Part shown: positions 1 to 7,599 of the stretch, piece after piece
Layout: each line of letters begins with the position of its first letter
Numbering within the stretch: the stretch's first letter is position 1
Origin: Agaribacterium sp. ZY112
Lineage (GTDB): Bacteria; Pseudomonadota; Gammaproteobacteria; Pseudomonadales; Cellvibrionaceae
Length of the DNA stretch: 64,000 nt
Assembly (NCBI RefSeq): GCF_041346925.1
Contig: NZ_CP166840.1
Location: forward strand, 3,219,001-3,283,000
Direction: 5' to 3'
The notes under the pieces: generated by a model
Seen by the model: the letters and a program-made list of their open reading frames with translations, nothing else
Database searches by the model: none
What the model was told of the DNA's origin: nothing
Position numbers and translations under genes: made by a program

Positions 1-113
1 TGATGCTTCAATTAAGATTTGGTTACCTCTGTCATGCTGCAAACCTACCCCCTTAAAACGCATAAAAACTGATCAACCCTTAGTAAACTGTCAGACTCAG
101 GTGTCAGACTATT

Positions 114-712
114 ATGCATCATGTCCTTAAAAGAGACCGAAAGTACTACTTTAATGTACGCATCCCCAAGAGTGTAAACGTAACACGCCCCGAAATAAGG
201 CTAAGCCTACGAACTTCTAGTAGAAAGCAGGCTAATTTGATCGCTGCAGTACTCTCCATTGAACTGAATCTGCTACTAAATAAAACCACGTTAAGCATTG
301 AAGCTATTAAAGCGTCACTTAAGGCCTCCATTAATAGCTATTGCCAATCACAAGGACACAGAGTGATAGAAATTTTTAACTCCAAAAAGCTATGTAATGC
401 CAAAGACCTGACAAAACTACCGAAATTGTTGAGCGATATCTATACGAAAAAGGGAAATCAGGTGTTTGGAGTGCCAAGTCTCAAGAGGGGGGGGGAATCA
501 GCGCTCGAACTATTTAGCCATACTTGGAAACAAACCGTTAACTGATAAAACGAGGCCTGTCGCCGCAGATTACCTTTATCTCTATAAATAACGCCCACCT
601 ACTAGCGGTATGCCATGAAGCCACTGCCGTTACAGGGCTTCAGAGGGGTGGACAGGTCGTACGAAATTATTTGGCTGGACTGAAATGGTATTGCAGAGAC
701 TCTAAGGACTAA
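114..712 (+). pseudogene. Frameshifted, truncated tyrosine recombinase (phage-type integrase) remnant
   Basis: The first reading frame gives 143 residues that open with YYFNVRIPKSV and RPEIRLSLRTSS, the basic N-terminal pattern of phage-type integrases (DUF6538-like arm-binding region). It passes through a run of nine G at 487-495. With one G fewer, the frame reads on as NYLAILGNKPLTDKTRP, which resembles the SAM-like core-binding domain, to a stop at 589-591. A third frame then carries VRNYLAGLKWYCRDSKD up to a stop at 710-712, again integrase-like. No catalytic domain with the Arg/His/Tyr residues follows. The pieces suggest an integrase broken by at least two single-base indels and missing its C-terminal half. 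Family assignment is from pattern memory; the broken state is read directly from the sequence. Confidence 0.6.
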
Positions 713-728
713 ATTATGCGCTACAGTG

Positions 729-884
729 TTAATCATTAGAATCACTTTCATATGTGAATTCGCATGCTTCAACTGGCAGACCAGAATCGTTTGTGGATTC
801 TTGTATGATGATTTCAATATTGGGCATGCGGCCAGCGAGATCATATCTAGAGAGAATGGCGGTTCGAAAGTTGCTTCTTAACAC
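729..884 (-). CDS. Small ORF (51 aa), unknown; possibly the tail of the decayed gene upstream
   Basis: A GTG start overlaps the stop codon of the decayed gene upstream on the same strand (GTGTTAA), giving 51 residues with SRYDLAGRMPNIEIIIQES and an acidic C-terminus ending in ESDSND. The reading has coding-like composition and the tight overlap suggests either translational coupling or a frameshifted continuation of the upstream protein. I do not recognise the family. It faces the integrase remnant tail to tail. There is no independent ribosome-binding site. Either a real small protein or a relic is possible. Confidence 0.3.
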   Translation of the reverse strand: MLRSNFRTAILSRYDLAGRMPNIEIIIQESTNDSGLPVEACEFTYESDSND

Positions 885-1379
885 TCATGCCGTCTGCTAT
901 TCCACACATCCCGAACAATTGTAAATTCAGGGTTAATCATCCAGTGCTCTCCTGCAGGGTTCTCTGGATTTTCAACCAGCCATCTTTCGAAAGGTTGCGC
1001 CCCGCCTCCTATAATACTTTCGAAGCCCTGACTGGCACTCTGTGGTGAGGGTGTCTCGGCAACTTCAACTGCACCTCCTTCCTCTTGATCTAGCCTGACA
1101 ATAATCGCGTCACCAGCTGAGACTTCATCGACCTCCTTAGATGATTATTCCGCTCTTCGTCTGAATACACATACTCAGTCTTTAAATTGCATTCTGGGGC
1201 GTGCCTTGCGCAAAAATGTGCAGGATGGCCGTGGGAGCTCTCTTTCCTAAACCAAGCAAGCTCACCGCAATCAGTACAAATTAAGCTATTTACTTTTGCT
1301 CTAGCTCACTATCAGGCAGTGCTGAAAAAGGTAGAACCTCCCAAACTTCATTACCTGCTATGCAAGTTGCGTACTGCAT
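878..1379 (-). pseudogene. Frameshifted hypothetical zinc-ribbon protein gene
   Basis: An ATG at 1379 preceded by AAGGAAGG opens a frame starting MQYATCIAGNEVWEV that stops after 29 codons. A second frame continues as VNSLICTDCGELAWFRKES, then HPAHFCARHAPEC, a Cys/His-rich pattern (CxxC, CxxxH, C) typical of a zinc ribbon, before a stop. A third frame carries GDAIIVRLDQEEGGAVEV, FERWLVENPENPAGEHW and ends DVWNSRRHEC with a stop at 878-880. The three pieces join without overlap of sense, so one gene of about 165 codons with two frameshifts is the simplest reading. I do not recognise the function. The frameshifts could be real decay or sequencing errors. Confidence 0.55.
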
Positions 1380-1431
1380 ATATTTACCTTCCTTGAATCC
1401 CGTTTAACTAAATGCTGTTAGATTATTCACC

Positions 1432-1596
1432 TTAAGAAGGACCAGTACTGCCCGCTCTAGTACTTATGATACCCCTTGCACACCCCCTTCTTCTACTACA
1501 CTTATGCCCGCCATTAGAGTCTGTTCTACCGTTATTATGGGCAGCTGCTGAGGTCATTATAAAGATTAGTAGGAGTACTTGTGAGAGGCACTTCAT
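1432..1596 (-). pseudogene. Small secreted peptide gene, YHYH-like, probably frameshifted
   Basis: ATG at 1596 has GAAGGAAG five bases upstream, which favours it over the ATG at 1629. The 54-residue reading starts with a clear signal peptide (MKCLSQVLLLIFIMTSAAA, cleavage near residue 19), followed by HNNGRTDSNGGHKCS. That resembles the short secreted proteins with HSGRT-x-GCHN-...-YHYH. After the C5 run at 1483-1487 the open frame turns Arg-rich and unconvincing, whereas a one-base shift reads GVCKGYHKY and stops at 1457, which fits the family ending better. So it is probably a frameshifted gene. The function of such proteins is unknown. Confidence 0.4.
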
Positions 1597-1766
1597 TGGT
1601 CTTCCTTCATTGATAAGACCAAGAGACACTTTGGCCTATAACTCATTGATGCAATCTATGATCAGAACTCCACTCCCCACGTAGTCTTTCACTGCACACT
1701 ATTTAAAGAGGTCCAGACCTACCTCATAAATCTCCCCAGAAGGCTATCAGACAGCCGGGACCCCTT

Positions 1767-3569
1767 CTAACTTATATAAGCGTTGAAATGAGTATCTTCA
1801 GCTACGTCGAAGTGACTGCTTTTTCCGTCTTGCCTCCAGTCATGAGCCAGATCGTCACCATTCAGCGCGAGTAGGTCGCCTGCAATCGCGATAGCGGCCT
1901 TTTTTACTCTCGTATCACATGTCATATCAAGCTCAAGAACCTGACTGATTAGCTCTTCCGTAGAAGAGTCCCCTGATAGTTTCGGCCCAATCCGATGGTT
2001 CTTAATCACCATCATCAGCTTGATTAATGGCTCGTCTGCTCGATGCATCATCTCCAATGACAACAAAAAAACCTCTTTTAGCCTGGGGTCGTGGAAAGCT
2101 TTTTCGGCTAAGTTCACGACATCATGGTTTTCAACATAAGATATGGCAGCGAAAAACTCTTGCAGTGTTAGGTGGGAGAATTGATATGTATTTGAGGAGT
2201 ACTCAACAACTAGCCCCATATTGTTTTCGTAATCCCTAAGCAGAGCCTCTGGAGACACATGAGGTGCTCCAGATCTTTGCAATTGGTCCTTTAGGTAGTT
2301 GAGCAACGCTGACTTCTCAATATGAGAGGCCCTATTCTCGATTGTCAGTCTAGCTATCTCGGATAGAACGAACCTTTTGTTTTTGGGGGTTATGCACTCA
2401 ACACTGCCGTCCCGCGTAATGTCTCGCTGGCTATCCCACTTGAACATCAACGTGTCAACGCAGGTTCCATAAAGCTCTGAGCGATTATTTGGGAGAGTGC
2501 GATTGTGACTATACATTATACAAACCAACGTACAGAGCAGAGGGGTTTTTAGAAGGTCTGTCGCGTTCTTATGGCTTTTAATGTCTTTGATTAATCTCTC
2601 AGCCAGATCTTGCCGATCGACAAACCAGTTTTTTATGAAAAGGGAAATATCATCATGTGAAAAATCATCTATTTCACATATTCTCACATCGGTTAGCTCA
2701 TTATCGTAAACAGAAGTTCTGCAGCTAGTGACATATTTATTGGTGTTGTATTTCTTGTAGAAGCGACGTAGCGCCTTAGCCCTACTCTTCAGTTTCGACT
2801 TTGGCACTTCATCAAGGCCGTCTGTGAGAATGATACAGCTACCTTCGGATATCATCTCATGTAGCCATTTAGAGTAATTCCGTCCAGTTAGCTCGGAAAC
2901 CTGTGACTGAATCTCTATCAAAAACTGATCAGAGGTGGGCGTGACATCGAGCTGCTCACTACAATCTTTTAAATTGATATAAATAGGAATCCTAGGAATC
3001 AGCTGGACCCGAGGTTTTCTTGAGTCAAGCAAGCCACAGTAAGCCAAGATAAGGGCCTTAAAAAAAGTTGTCTTTCCTGAGCCGGGCTGCCCCAATACCA
3101 ATGTGTGTGGATTGGATTCAACGTATAAAAACGCATTAAGGCCTGAGGCACTGTAGGAGGCTGGAGGAGAAGTGGTGTCTCTAGTTTGTATAGTGTGTCG
3201 CGCGCTGGTTTCATTTATTAAGTGTTTAAAACCCGAATCTGAAAGAAGGGATTCAATAAAGTCATCGTTCTGTAGGTATTCATCAAGATCAGTATTGTCA
3301 AACGTGTATGTCTTGTCGATAGGACTGCTTAAGTACTTTCGATAGTTGGAGTGAGCACGTAGGCTCACATACACATTTGATAGATGCTTTGGCTGAGGCA
3401 TCCCAAGGATTTGAATGTTCTTATGTGTTTCTGCTACTTGATGAGCGTACTCAGTGGCTTTCTTATGATTGAAGTCAGACCTAGCGTACCAGTTGGAAAT
3501 TGCACCGACTGAAAGGTTTACGAGAACATTAGTTGCCTTGTCTATCCCACTTTTTGCAATTTCGTCCAC
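1767..3569 (-). CDS. NACHT-domain P-loop NTPase, NLR-like, probable anti-phage protein
   Basis: 600 residues starting at GTG with AAGGAA upstream. Residues 1-150 are a helical N-terminal region. The NACHT module follows: Walker A GQPGSGKTT (160-168), Walker B IILTDGLDEV (246-255), a sensor-like TSCRT (281-285), and a winged-helix-type end with FSHLTLQEFFAA (464-475). About 120 further residues form a short C-terminal region with no LRR, WD40 or TPR repeats visible. Bacterial NACHT proteins (bNACHT, distant relatives of eukaryotic NLRs) sense phage proteins and cause abortive infection; some end in a short C-terminal domain like this one. No effector nuclease motif is seen. It stands alone between decayed genes and ffs, so it would be a single-gene system. 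The defence role is inferred from family and context. Confidence 0.8.
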   Translation of the reverse strand: MDEIAKSGIDKATNVLVNLSVGAISNWYARSDFNHKKATEYAHQVAETHKNIQILGMPQPKHLSNVYVSLRAHSNYRKYLSSPIDKTYTFDNTDLDEYLQNDDFIESLLSDSGFKHLINETSARHTIQTRDTTSPPASYSASGLNAFLYVESNPHTLVLGQPGSGKTTFFKALILAYCGLLDSRKPRVQLIPRIPIYINLKDCSEQLDVTPTSDQFLIEIQSQVSELTGRNYSKWLHEMISEGSCIILTDGLDEVPKSKLKSRAKALRRFYKKYNTNKYVTSCRTSVYDNELTDVRICEIDDFSHDDISLFIKNWFVDRQDLAERLIKDIKSHKNATDLLKTPLLCTLVCIMYSHNRTLPNNRSELYGTCVDTLMFKWDSQRDITRDGSVECITPKNKRFVLSEIARLTIENRASHIEKSALLNYLKDQLQRSGAPHVSPEALLRDYENNMGLVVEYSSNTYQFSHLTLQEFFAAISYVENHDVVNLAEKAFHDPRLKEVFLLSLEMMHRADEPLIKLMMVIKNHRIGPKLSGDSSTEELISQVLELDMTCDTRVKKAAIAIAGDLLALNGDDLAHDWRQDGKSSHFDVAEDTHFNAYIS

Positions 3570-4023
3570 TTTTATTTCCTTGTGTTGTTGGTATCTGGTG
3601 CTTGAGTGTATACGAGACTATGTTTTAGGGCTCAAGTTTGACACCTCTTTAGGTGATTTGATGCTAGGTTTGGCACGCGCGCGCTCCTCACGGAGGGTTG
3701 CCTTTTAGGGGCTCGTAGTCATCAACAGGATCAGCCGCCAGTCCTTGTCTAAACACACTTTTTCTCTATGTTGAACCGTCGATGGTAAACGGCACCTTAA
3801 AGCCGAGGCATACCTAGGTCAAACTAAGAGAGATTAAGACGGTAACAGATCGCTTGTGCACGCCACGAAACGGCATTTGGCGCCACCCAATAAATTATTG
3901 AAAGGAGTAAACAGGGCGTACGGCCAGTTGATTTGGACCAGTGAGATCTGTCGCCACTTTTATGCGAATATGTGAGAGATATTGGTTTGAAGCGTGAGAA
4001 GGGTTTGCTTCTTGACGTTGGAA
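3570..4023. other. Island/core junction without a convincing gene
   Basis: This 450-base stretch lies between the NACHT gene start and the SRP RNA 3' end. Open frames across it are short and lack coding character. One 21-codon minus-strand reading after a GTG (EPLKGNPP end near 3703) looks protein-like but is too short to call. A small hairpin, CTCC-TCAC-GGAG, lies at about 3686-3697. The stretch presumably carries the NACHT promoter and the boundary of the accessory island. Confidence 0.5.
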
Positions 4024-4024
4024 G

Positions 4025-4134
4025 CGACCCAACCCAGCCACATCCCGGCACACAATTCCACTGCTACCGTTGCTTCCTTCCGGACCTGGCGGAGTTCACA
4101 GTTTCATGTTGCGAGAGGACCAAATTGGGCCACC
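4025..4134 (-). ncRNA. ffs: Signal recognition particle 4.5S RNA
   Basis: On the minus strand the conserved apical part is plain: GCCAGGTCCGGAAGGAAGCA, followed by GTGTGCCGGGATG, as in E. coli 4.5S RNA, where the GGAAGGAAGCA loop region binds Ffh. GGTCCTCTCGCAAC precedes it, matching GGTTCTCCCGCAAC of E. coli. The ends pair: GGCCCAA (4131-4125) with TTGGGTC (4032-4026, one G-U), giving a helix of about 110 nt. The RNA works with Ffh to target nascent membrane proteins. Exact ends are estimated from the helix. The gene lies downstream of der on the same strand and next to the accessory island. Confidence 0.92.
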
Positions 4135-4142
4135 ACGACACT

Positions 4143-4181
4143 CGAGTTTAAAACTCGAAAATAGATCGGAGTTTAAACCGA
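4143..4181. repeat. Two related palindromes with a GTTTAAA core upstream of ffs
   Basis: CGAGTTTAAAACTCGA (4143-4158) and TCGGAGTTTAAACCGA (4166-4181) are near-perfect inverted repeats sharing an AGTTTAAA core. They lie between the predicted ffs promoter and the mature RNA 5' end, so they may be hairpins in the precursor that guide 5' processing. An operator role is the other option. Confidence 0.5.
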
Positions 4182-4213
4182 CCGCTTCGGGCTGCGTATC
4201 CCGAAGGCTGCGC

Positions 4214-4241
4214 ATTATCGCAGCTTTCACAGAGTTTTCAA
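4214..4241 (-). promoter_or_regulatory. Probable sigma-70 promoter of ffs
   Basis: On the minus strand TTGAAA (4241-4236) and GATAAT (4219-4214) are separated by 16 bases and followed by GCGCAGCC. Start of transcription would be near 4207, giving a precursor leader of about 70 nt that begins with the hairpin CTTCGGG...CCCGAAG (4185-4206). Confidence 0.55.
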
Positions 4242-4254
4242 GCGCTTAGAGACG

Positions 4255-5670
4255 CTATTTTTTCCTAGTTCGAGTAGGTTTTGCACCTTTACCATGTGCA
4301 CGCAGCTTTTCCATGCGCTGAGTTTTGAATTTTGCCTTCTTTCCCTCAAAGGGATTGTCACCTGTTTTGAACTCAATACGCACAGGCGTACCGTGTAAAT
4401 CGAGGGCTCGACGAAAGGTTTTTTCCAAATAACGCTGATAATGCCCCGGTACAGACTTGGTCTGATTGCCATGAATCACAATGATCGGAGGGTTATGACC
4501 ACCCGAATGAGCATAACGTAATTTGATACGGCGCCCTTGCACAAGCGGCGGCTGATGCTCTGACACCGCATGCTCAAGAATACGAGTTAGATAATTGGTA
4601 GAGAACTTTTCAGTGGCTGATTTATAACAGCGCTTTACAGACTCGTATAAATGACCAACACCCGTGCCATGCAAGGCAGAAATAAAGTGCGTATCAGCAA
4701 AGTCAACAAAGCTTAAACGGCGTTCAAGCTCAGTCTTAACGTAGGCCTTATGCTCACTTTCAAGACCATCCCACTTGTTTAAAGCAATAACAAGGGCTTT
4801 ACCGGTATCAATCACATGCCCAAGTAAGTGCAGATCTTGTTCAACAATGCCCTCTTGCGCATCCACAACTAAGATCACCACATGGGCATCATCAATGGCT
4901 TGCAAGGTCTTAACGATAGAGAACTTCTCTACTGTTAATTTGATATTTTTACGTCGACGCACACCCGCAGTATCGATCAAGGTATAGGGTTCGCCATCAC
5001 GCTCATAAGGGATATAAACACTGTCTCGTGTTGTACCAGGCTGATCGTAAACAACCACTCGGTCTTCACCCAGCATACGATTCACCAAGGTACTTTTACC
5101 GACATTTGGGCGACCGACAATGGCTATTTTAATGCCGCCTTCTTTAATCTCTTCTTCATCGGTTTCAAGCAGAGCTGTTTCAGGCCACACCTCGACGATA
5201 GCTTGCTGCAAGCCACGAATGCCACGACCTTGAGCCGCAGCAATACCAATAATCTCGCTAAAGCCAAGCTCGTAAAACTGTGAGACAACCATGTCTTCAT
5301 TTTGGCCGTCAATTTTGTTGGCAACCAACACAACCTTCTTACCACTTTTACGAAGGTGTTCGGCAAGCTCTTCATCAGCAGGCGTAACACCGTCTTTACA
5401 ATCGACAAGAAACAGCACAAGAGAGGCTTCTTCAATGGCTTGGCGACTCTGATCGGCCATCTCAAGATCAATACCCTCTTCTTCGCCACTAATACCACCG
5501 GTATCAATAGCAAGATAACGGCGCTCACCAATAACAAGCTCCCCGTACTTTCGATCACGAGTTAAGCCTGCGTAGTTAGCAACCAGTGCATCACGGCTTT
5601 TTGTTAAGCGATTAAAAAGAGTCGACTTGCCCACATTGGGGCGGCCAACCAACGCTACGGTTGATAACAT
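4255..5670 (-). CDS. der: Ribosome assembly GTPase Der (EngA)
   Basis: 471 residues, close to the usual length. Der is a double GTPase needed for maturation of the 50S subunit in the cytoplasm. Two G domains are visible, each opening with GRPNVGKST (residues 9-17 and 186-194), each with a DTGG or DTAG G3 motif and an NKxD G4 motif (NKID, NKWD). The C-terminal KH-like domain and a basic tail ending RTRKK follow. It is the last gene of the conserved block with bamB, yfgM and hisS, 57 bases after bamB. Confidence 0.97.
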   Translation of the reverse strand: MLSTVALVGRPNVGKSTLFNRLTKSRDALVANYAGLTRDRKYGELVIGERRYLAIDTGGISGEEEGIDLEMADQSRQAIEEASLVLFLVDCKDGVTPADEELAEHLRKSGKKVVLVANKIDGQNEDMVVSQFYELGFSEIIGIAAAQGRGIRGLQQAIVEVWPETALLETDEEEIKEGGIKIAIVGRPNVGKSTLVNRMLGEDRVVVYDQPGTTRDSVYIPYERDGEPYTLIDTAGVRRRKNIKLTVEKFSIVKTLQAIDDAHVVILVVDAQEGIVEQDLHLLGHVIDTGKALVIALNKWDGLESEHKAYVKTELERRLSFVDFADTHFISALHGTGVGHLYESVKRCYKSATEKFSTNYLTRILEHAVSEHQPPLVQGRRIKLRYAHSGGHNPPIIVIHGNQTKSVPGHYQRYLEKTFRRALDLHGTPVRIEFKTGDNPFEGKKAKFKTQRMEKLRAHGKGAKPTRTRKK

Positions 5671-5727
5671 AGAAAAAGCCTTGGGGGGTGCCTAAAAAGA
5701 AATAACAGAAATTGTAGGGCCAGAGCC

Positions 5728-6873
5728 CTACTCACTCAAGCGATAGATGCCAAGCTTGCCATCACCACTAAAGGTCATAAAGCGCTCACCTAGCTTAATA
5801 AACGGTGCATTGTACTCACCGCCTTTTAACTTGCGACGTCCAGCAAAGCTGCCATCACTTTTGTTAATAACGTGTAAGTAGGAATCATCATCCACCACCA
5901 GCACGTAATTACCTAAAGCAAGGGGCGAATCCAAACCTCGAAGCTGCATTTGATCGTTCGTCCAAGCGATACTGCCATTAGCAACATCAAAAGCCACTAA
6001 ATGACTTTCTTCAGTAACCGCATAAACATAGCGACCATCTACAGTGAGATCACGATAGCTAGATAAATCTTGCTTCCACACAACCTGACCTTTGGCTTTG
6101 CTAAAGCTCGCCAAAGCACCTTGATAGGTTGCGGCGTAGACTAAACCACCATCAACAACGGGCGTGCCATCAATATCAACCATTTTTTCAAGGTCGTGGC
6201 GGCCACGGGGTGAACTGACTCGACCACTCCACAATAAAGCGCCATCACCAACATTTAAGCTAACCACTTGCCCGTTGGCAAAGGCAGCAAAAAGCTGGTT
6301 GCGAGACAAAACAGGATTAGCGGTTCCGCGCAGCGTTAAAGCAGGTACTGCGTGGTCGTAACGCCATAACTGTTCACCATCTCGTGTTGAAAAGCCAAAT
6401 AAACGGCCATCAATCGTCTGCGCTACCGCCACTCGACGAGAGCCCACCGGCACGCCTAGAATTTCACTTGAGGTTTTTGCACGCCAAAGCTCTTCACCCG
6501 TTGCAGAGTCCAGAGCTATCAATTCACCCTTGAAGGTACCCAGGTAAATTTGATTGCGACCAAGACCAACCGCTGCGCTGATCTCGTCATCAAGGCGAAC
6601 CTTCCACAGGCGTTTTTTGCTTTCGTAGTCATAGGCGTAGACTCGACCTTCAACATCAGCGCCATAGACAACGGTGCCATCAACGGCTAGCTGCAAATTA
6701 GAGGCGCGTTTGTCTCGACCATCACCTAAGCCCTTGCTCCAGTCGCGTTTAATTTTAACGGTATCGTCAAAATCAACTAAACCTGAGCGTTTTAACTCTT
6801 CTTTATCTTTGTTTGAACTGCAGGCAAATAAAACACAAGCAGCCAAAAGTAGAGCAAGGGTTTTAACGTTCAT
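5728..6873 (-). CDS. bamB: Outer membrane assembly lipoprotein BamB
   Basis: BamB is the beta-propeller lipoprotein of the BAM complex, which inserts beta-barrel proteins into the outer membrane. The chosen ATG at 6873 follows the yfgM stop by two bases and has CAAGG upstream; a TTG two codons earlier overlaps that stop. A signal peptide ends with the lipobox LFAC, so the mature protein starts at Cys18. The rest is about 360 residues of PQQ-like propeller blades with recurring GxxY/W-x-LDxxxG patterns such as LIALDSATGEELW. Length (381 aa) matches the family. Confidence 0.95.
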   Translation of the reverse strand: MNVKTLALLLAACVLFACSSNKDKEELKRSGLVDFDDTVKIKRDWSKGLGDGRDKRASNLQLAVDGTVVYGADVEGRVYAYDYESKKRLWKVRLDDEISAAVGLGRNQIYLGTFKGELIALDSATGEELWRAKTSSEILGVPVGSRRVAVAQTIDGRLFGFSTRDGEQLWRYDHAVPALTLRGTANPVLSRNQLFAAFANGQVVSLNVGDGALLWSGRVSSPRGRHDLEKMVDIDGTPVVDGGLVYAATYQGALASFSKAKGQVVWKQDLSSYRDLTVDGRYVYAVTEESHLVAFDVANGSIAWTNDQMQLRGLDSPLALGNYVLVVDDDSYLHVINKSDGSFAGRRKLKGGEYNAPFIKLGERFMTFSGDGKLGIYRLSE

Positions 6874-6875
6874 AA

Positions 6876-7589
6876 TCAACCTTGAGCTGCTTCTTCAGCC
6901 ACTACCGCGGCTGCTTCAGCTTCAACGGCTTCATCTGCAGGAAGACCGTCTAATTTGAACTGCAAAATACTGCGCTGTGCATATTGCTGACCTGAAAGGC
7001 TGCCAATAGCTTGGTTATAAGCTGTACGAGCATTGGCCGGCTCATTTTTAGCAACATAAATGTCGCCTCGAATCTCAGCATAAAGCGCCTTAACTGCCTC
7101 GGATTGAGTCGTTACCACCAAGCTAAGCGCCTGATCTAGCTCTCCGGTTTGCACCAAAGCACGCGCTAAACGAGCCTGAGCAACAGCCACAAGCGCCTCG
7201 TTAGACTCAGTTTCAACGATGCCTTCTAGCAAAGAAACCGCTGTCGCATAATCCTGATCTTGCACAGCAATACGTGCAGAAATCATGGTCGCAAGATCAG
7301 CATACATAGTGCCCTGATACTTTGTTTGAATATCAGTAGCTAAAGCACCAGCTTCTGCTTTAAGCGCATCATCAAAGGCTGCAGGGCCTGCAGGCTGAAT
7401 AAGCTCAATCAGAGCTTGATACTCATCGGAAGCAGCTTCTGCTTGTTTCTCTTTATGGTCGTTCCAGAAATTCCATCCGGTATAAATAAGAGCTGCCGCA
7501 ACAATGGGCACAACCACATTTAGCCAGTTGTTATCCCACCAGCGCTTGATCGCTTCAATTTGTTCTTCTTCTGTTAAATGATCAGCCAC
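6876..7589 (-). CDS. yfgM: YfgM, membrane-anchored TPR protein (ancillary SecYEG translocon subunit)
   Basis: 237 residues. A short cytoplasmic head (EEEQIEAIKRWWDNNW) is followed by one membrane segment at about 22-42 (VVVPIVAAALIYTGW) and then a periplasmic TPR-like helical domain (DUF2133/TPR_21). In E. coli YfgM binds the SecYEG translocon and hands substrates to periplasmic chaperones together with PpiD. The C-terminal tail is Ala/Glu-rich. The stop is two bases from the bamB start, and hisS lies 10 bases upstream, so the three genes are clearly cotranscribed. Confidence 0.92.
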   Translation of the reverse strand: MADHLTEEEQIEAIKRWWDNNWLNVVVPIVAAALIYTGWNFWNDHKEKQAEAASDEYQALIELIQPAGPAAFDDALKAEAGALATDIQTKYQGTMYADLATMISARIAVQDQDYATAVSLLEGIVETESNEALVAVAQARLARALVQTGELDQALSLVVTTQSEAVKALYAEIRGDIYVAKNEPANARTAYNQAIGSLSGQQYAQRSILQFKLDGLPADEAVEAEAAAVVAEEAAQG

Positions 7590-7599
7590 GTTATTACTC

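Noticed and set aside
1187..1396. 69-codon plus-strand ORF
   Set aside because: Lies antisense to the frameshifted zinc-ribbon gene, which explains the sequence better.
3824..4051. 75-codon minus-strand ORF MPGCGWVGS...
   Set aside because: Starts inside the 4.5S RNA gene and reads RNA sequence; no coding character.
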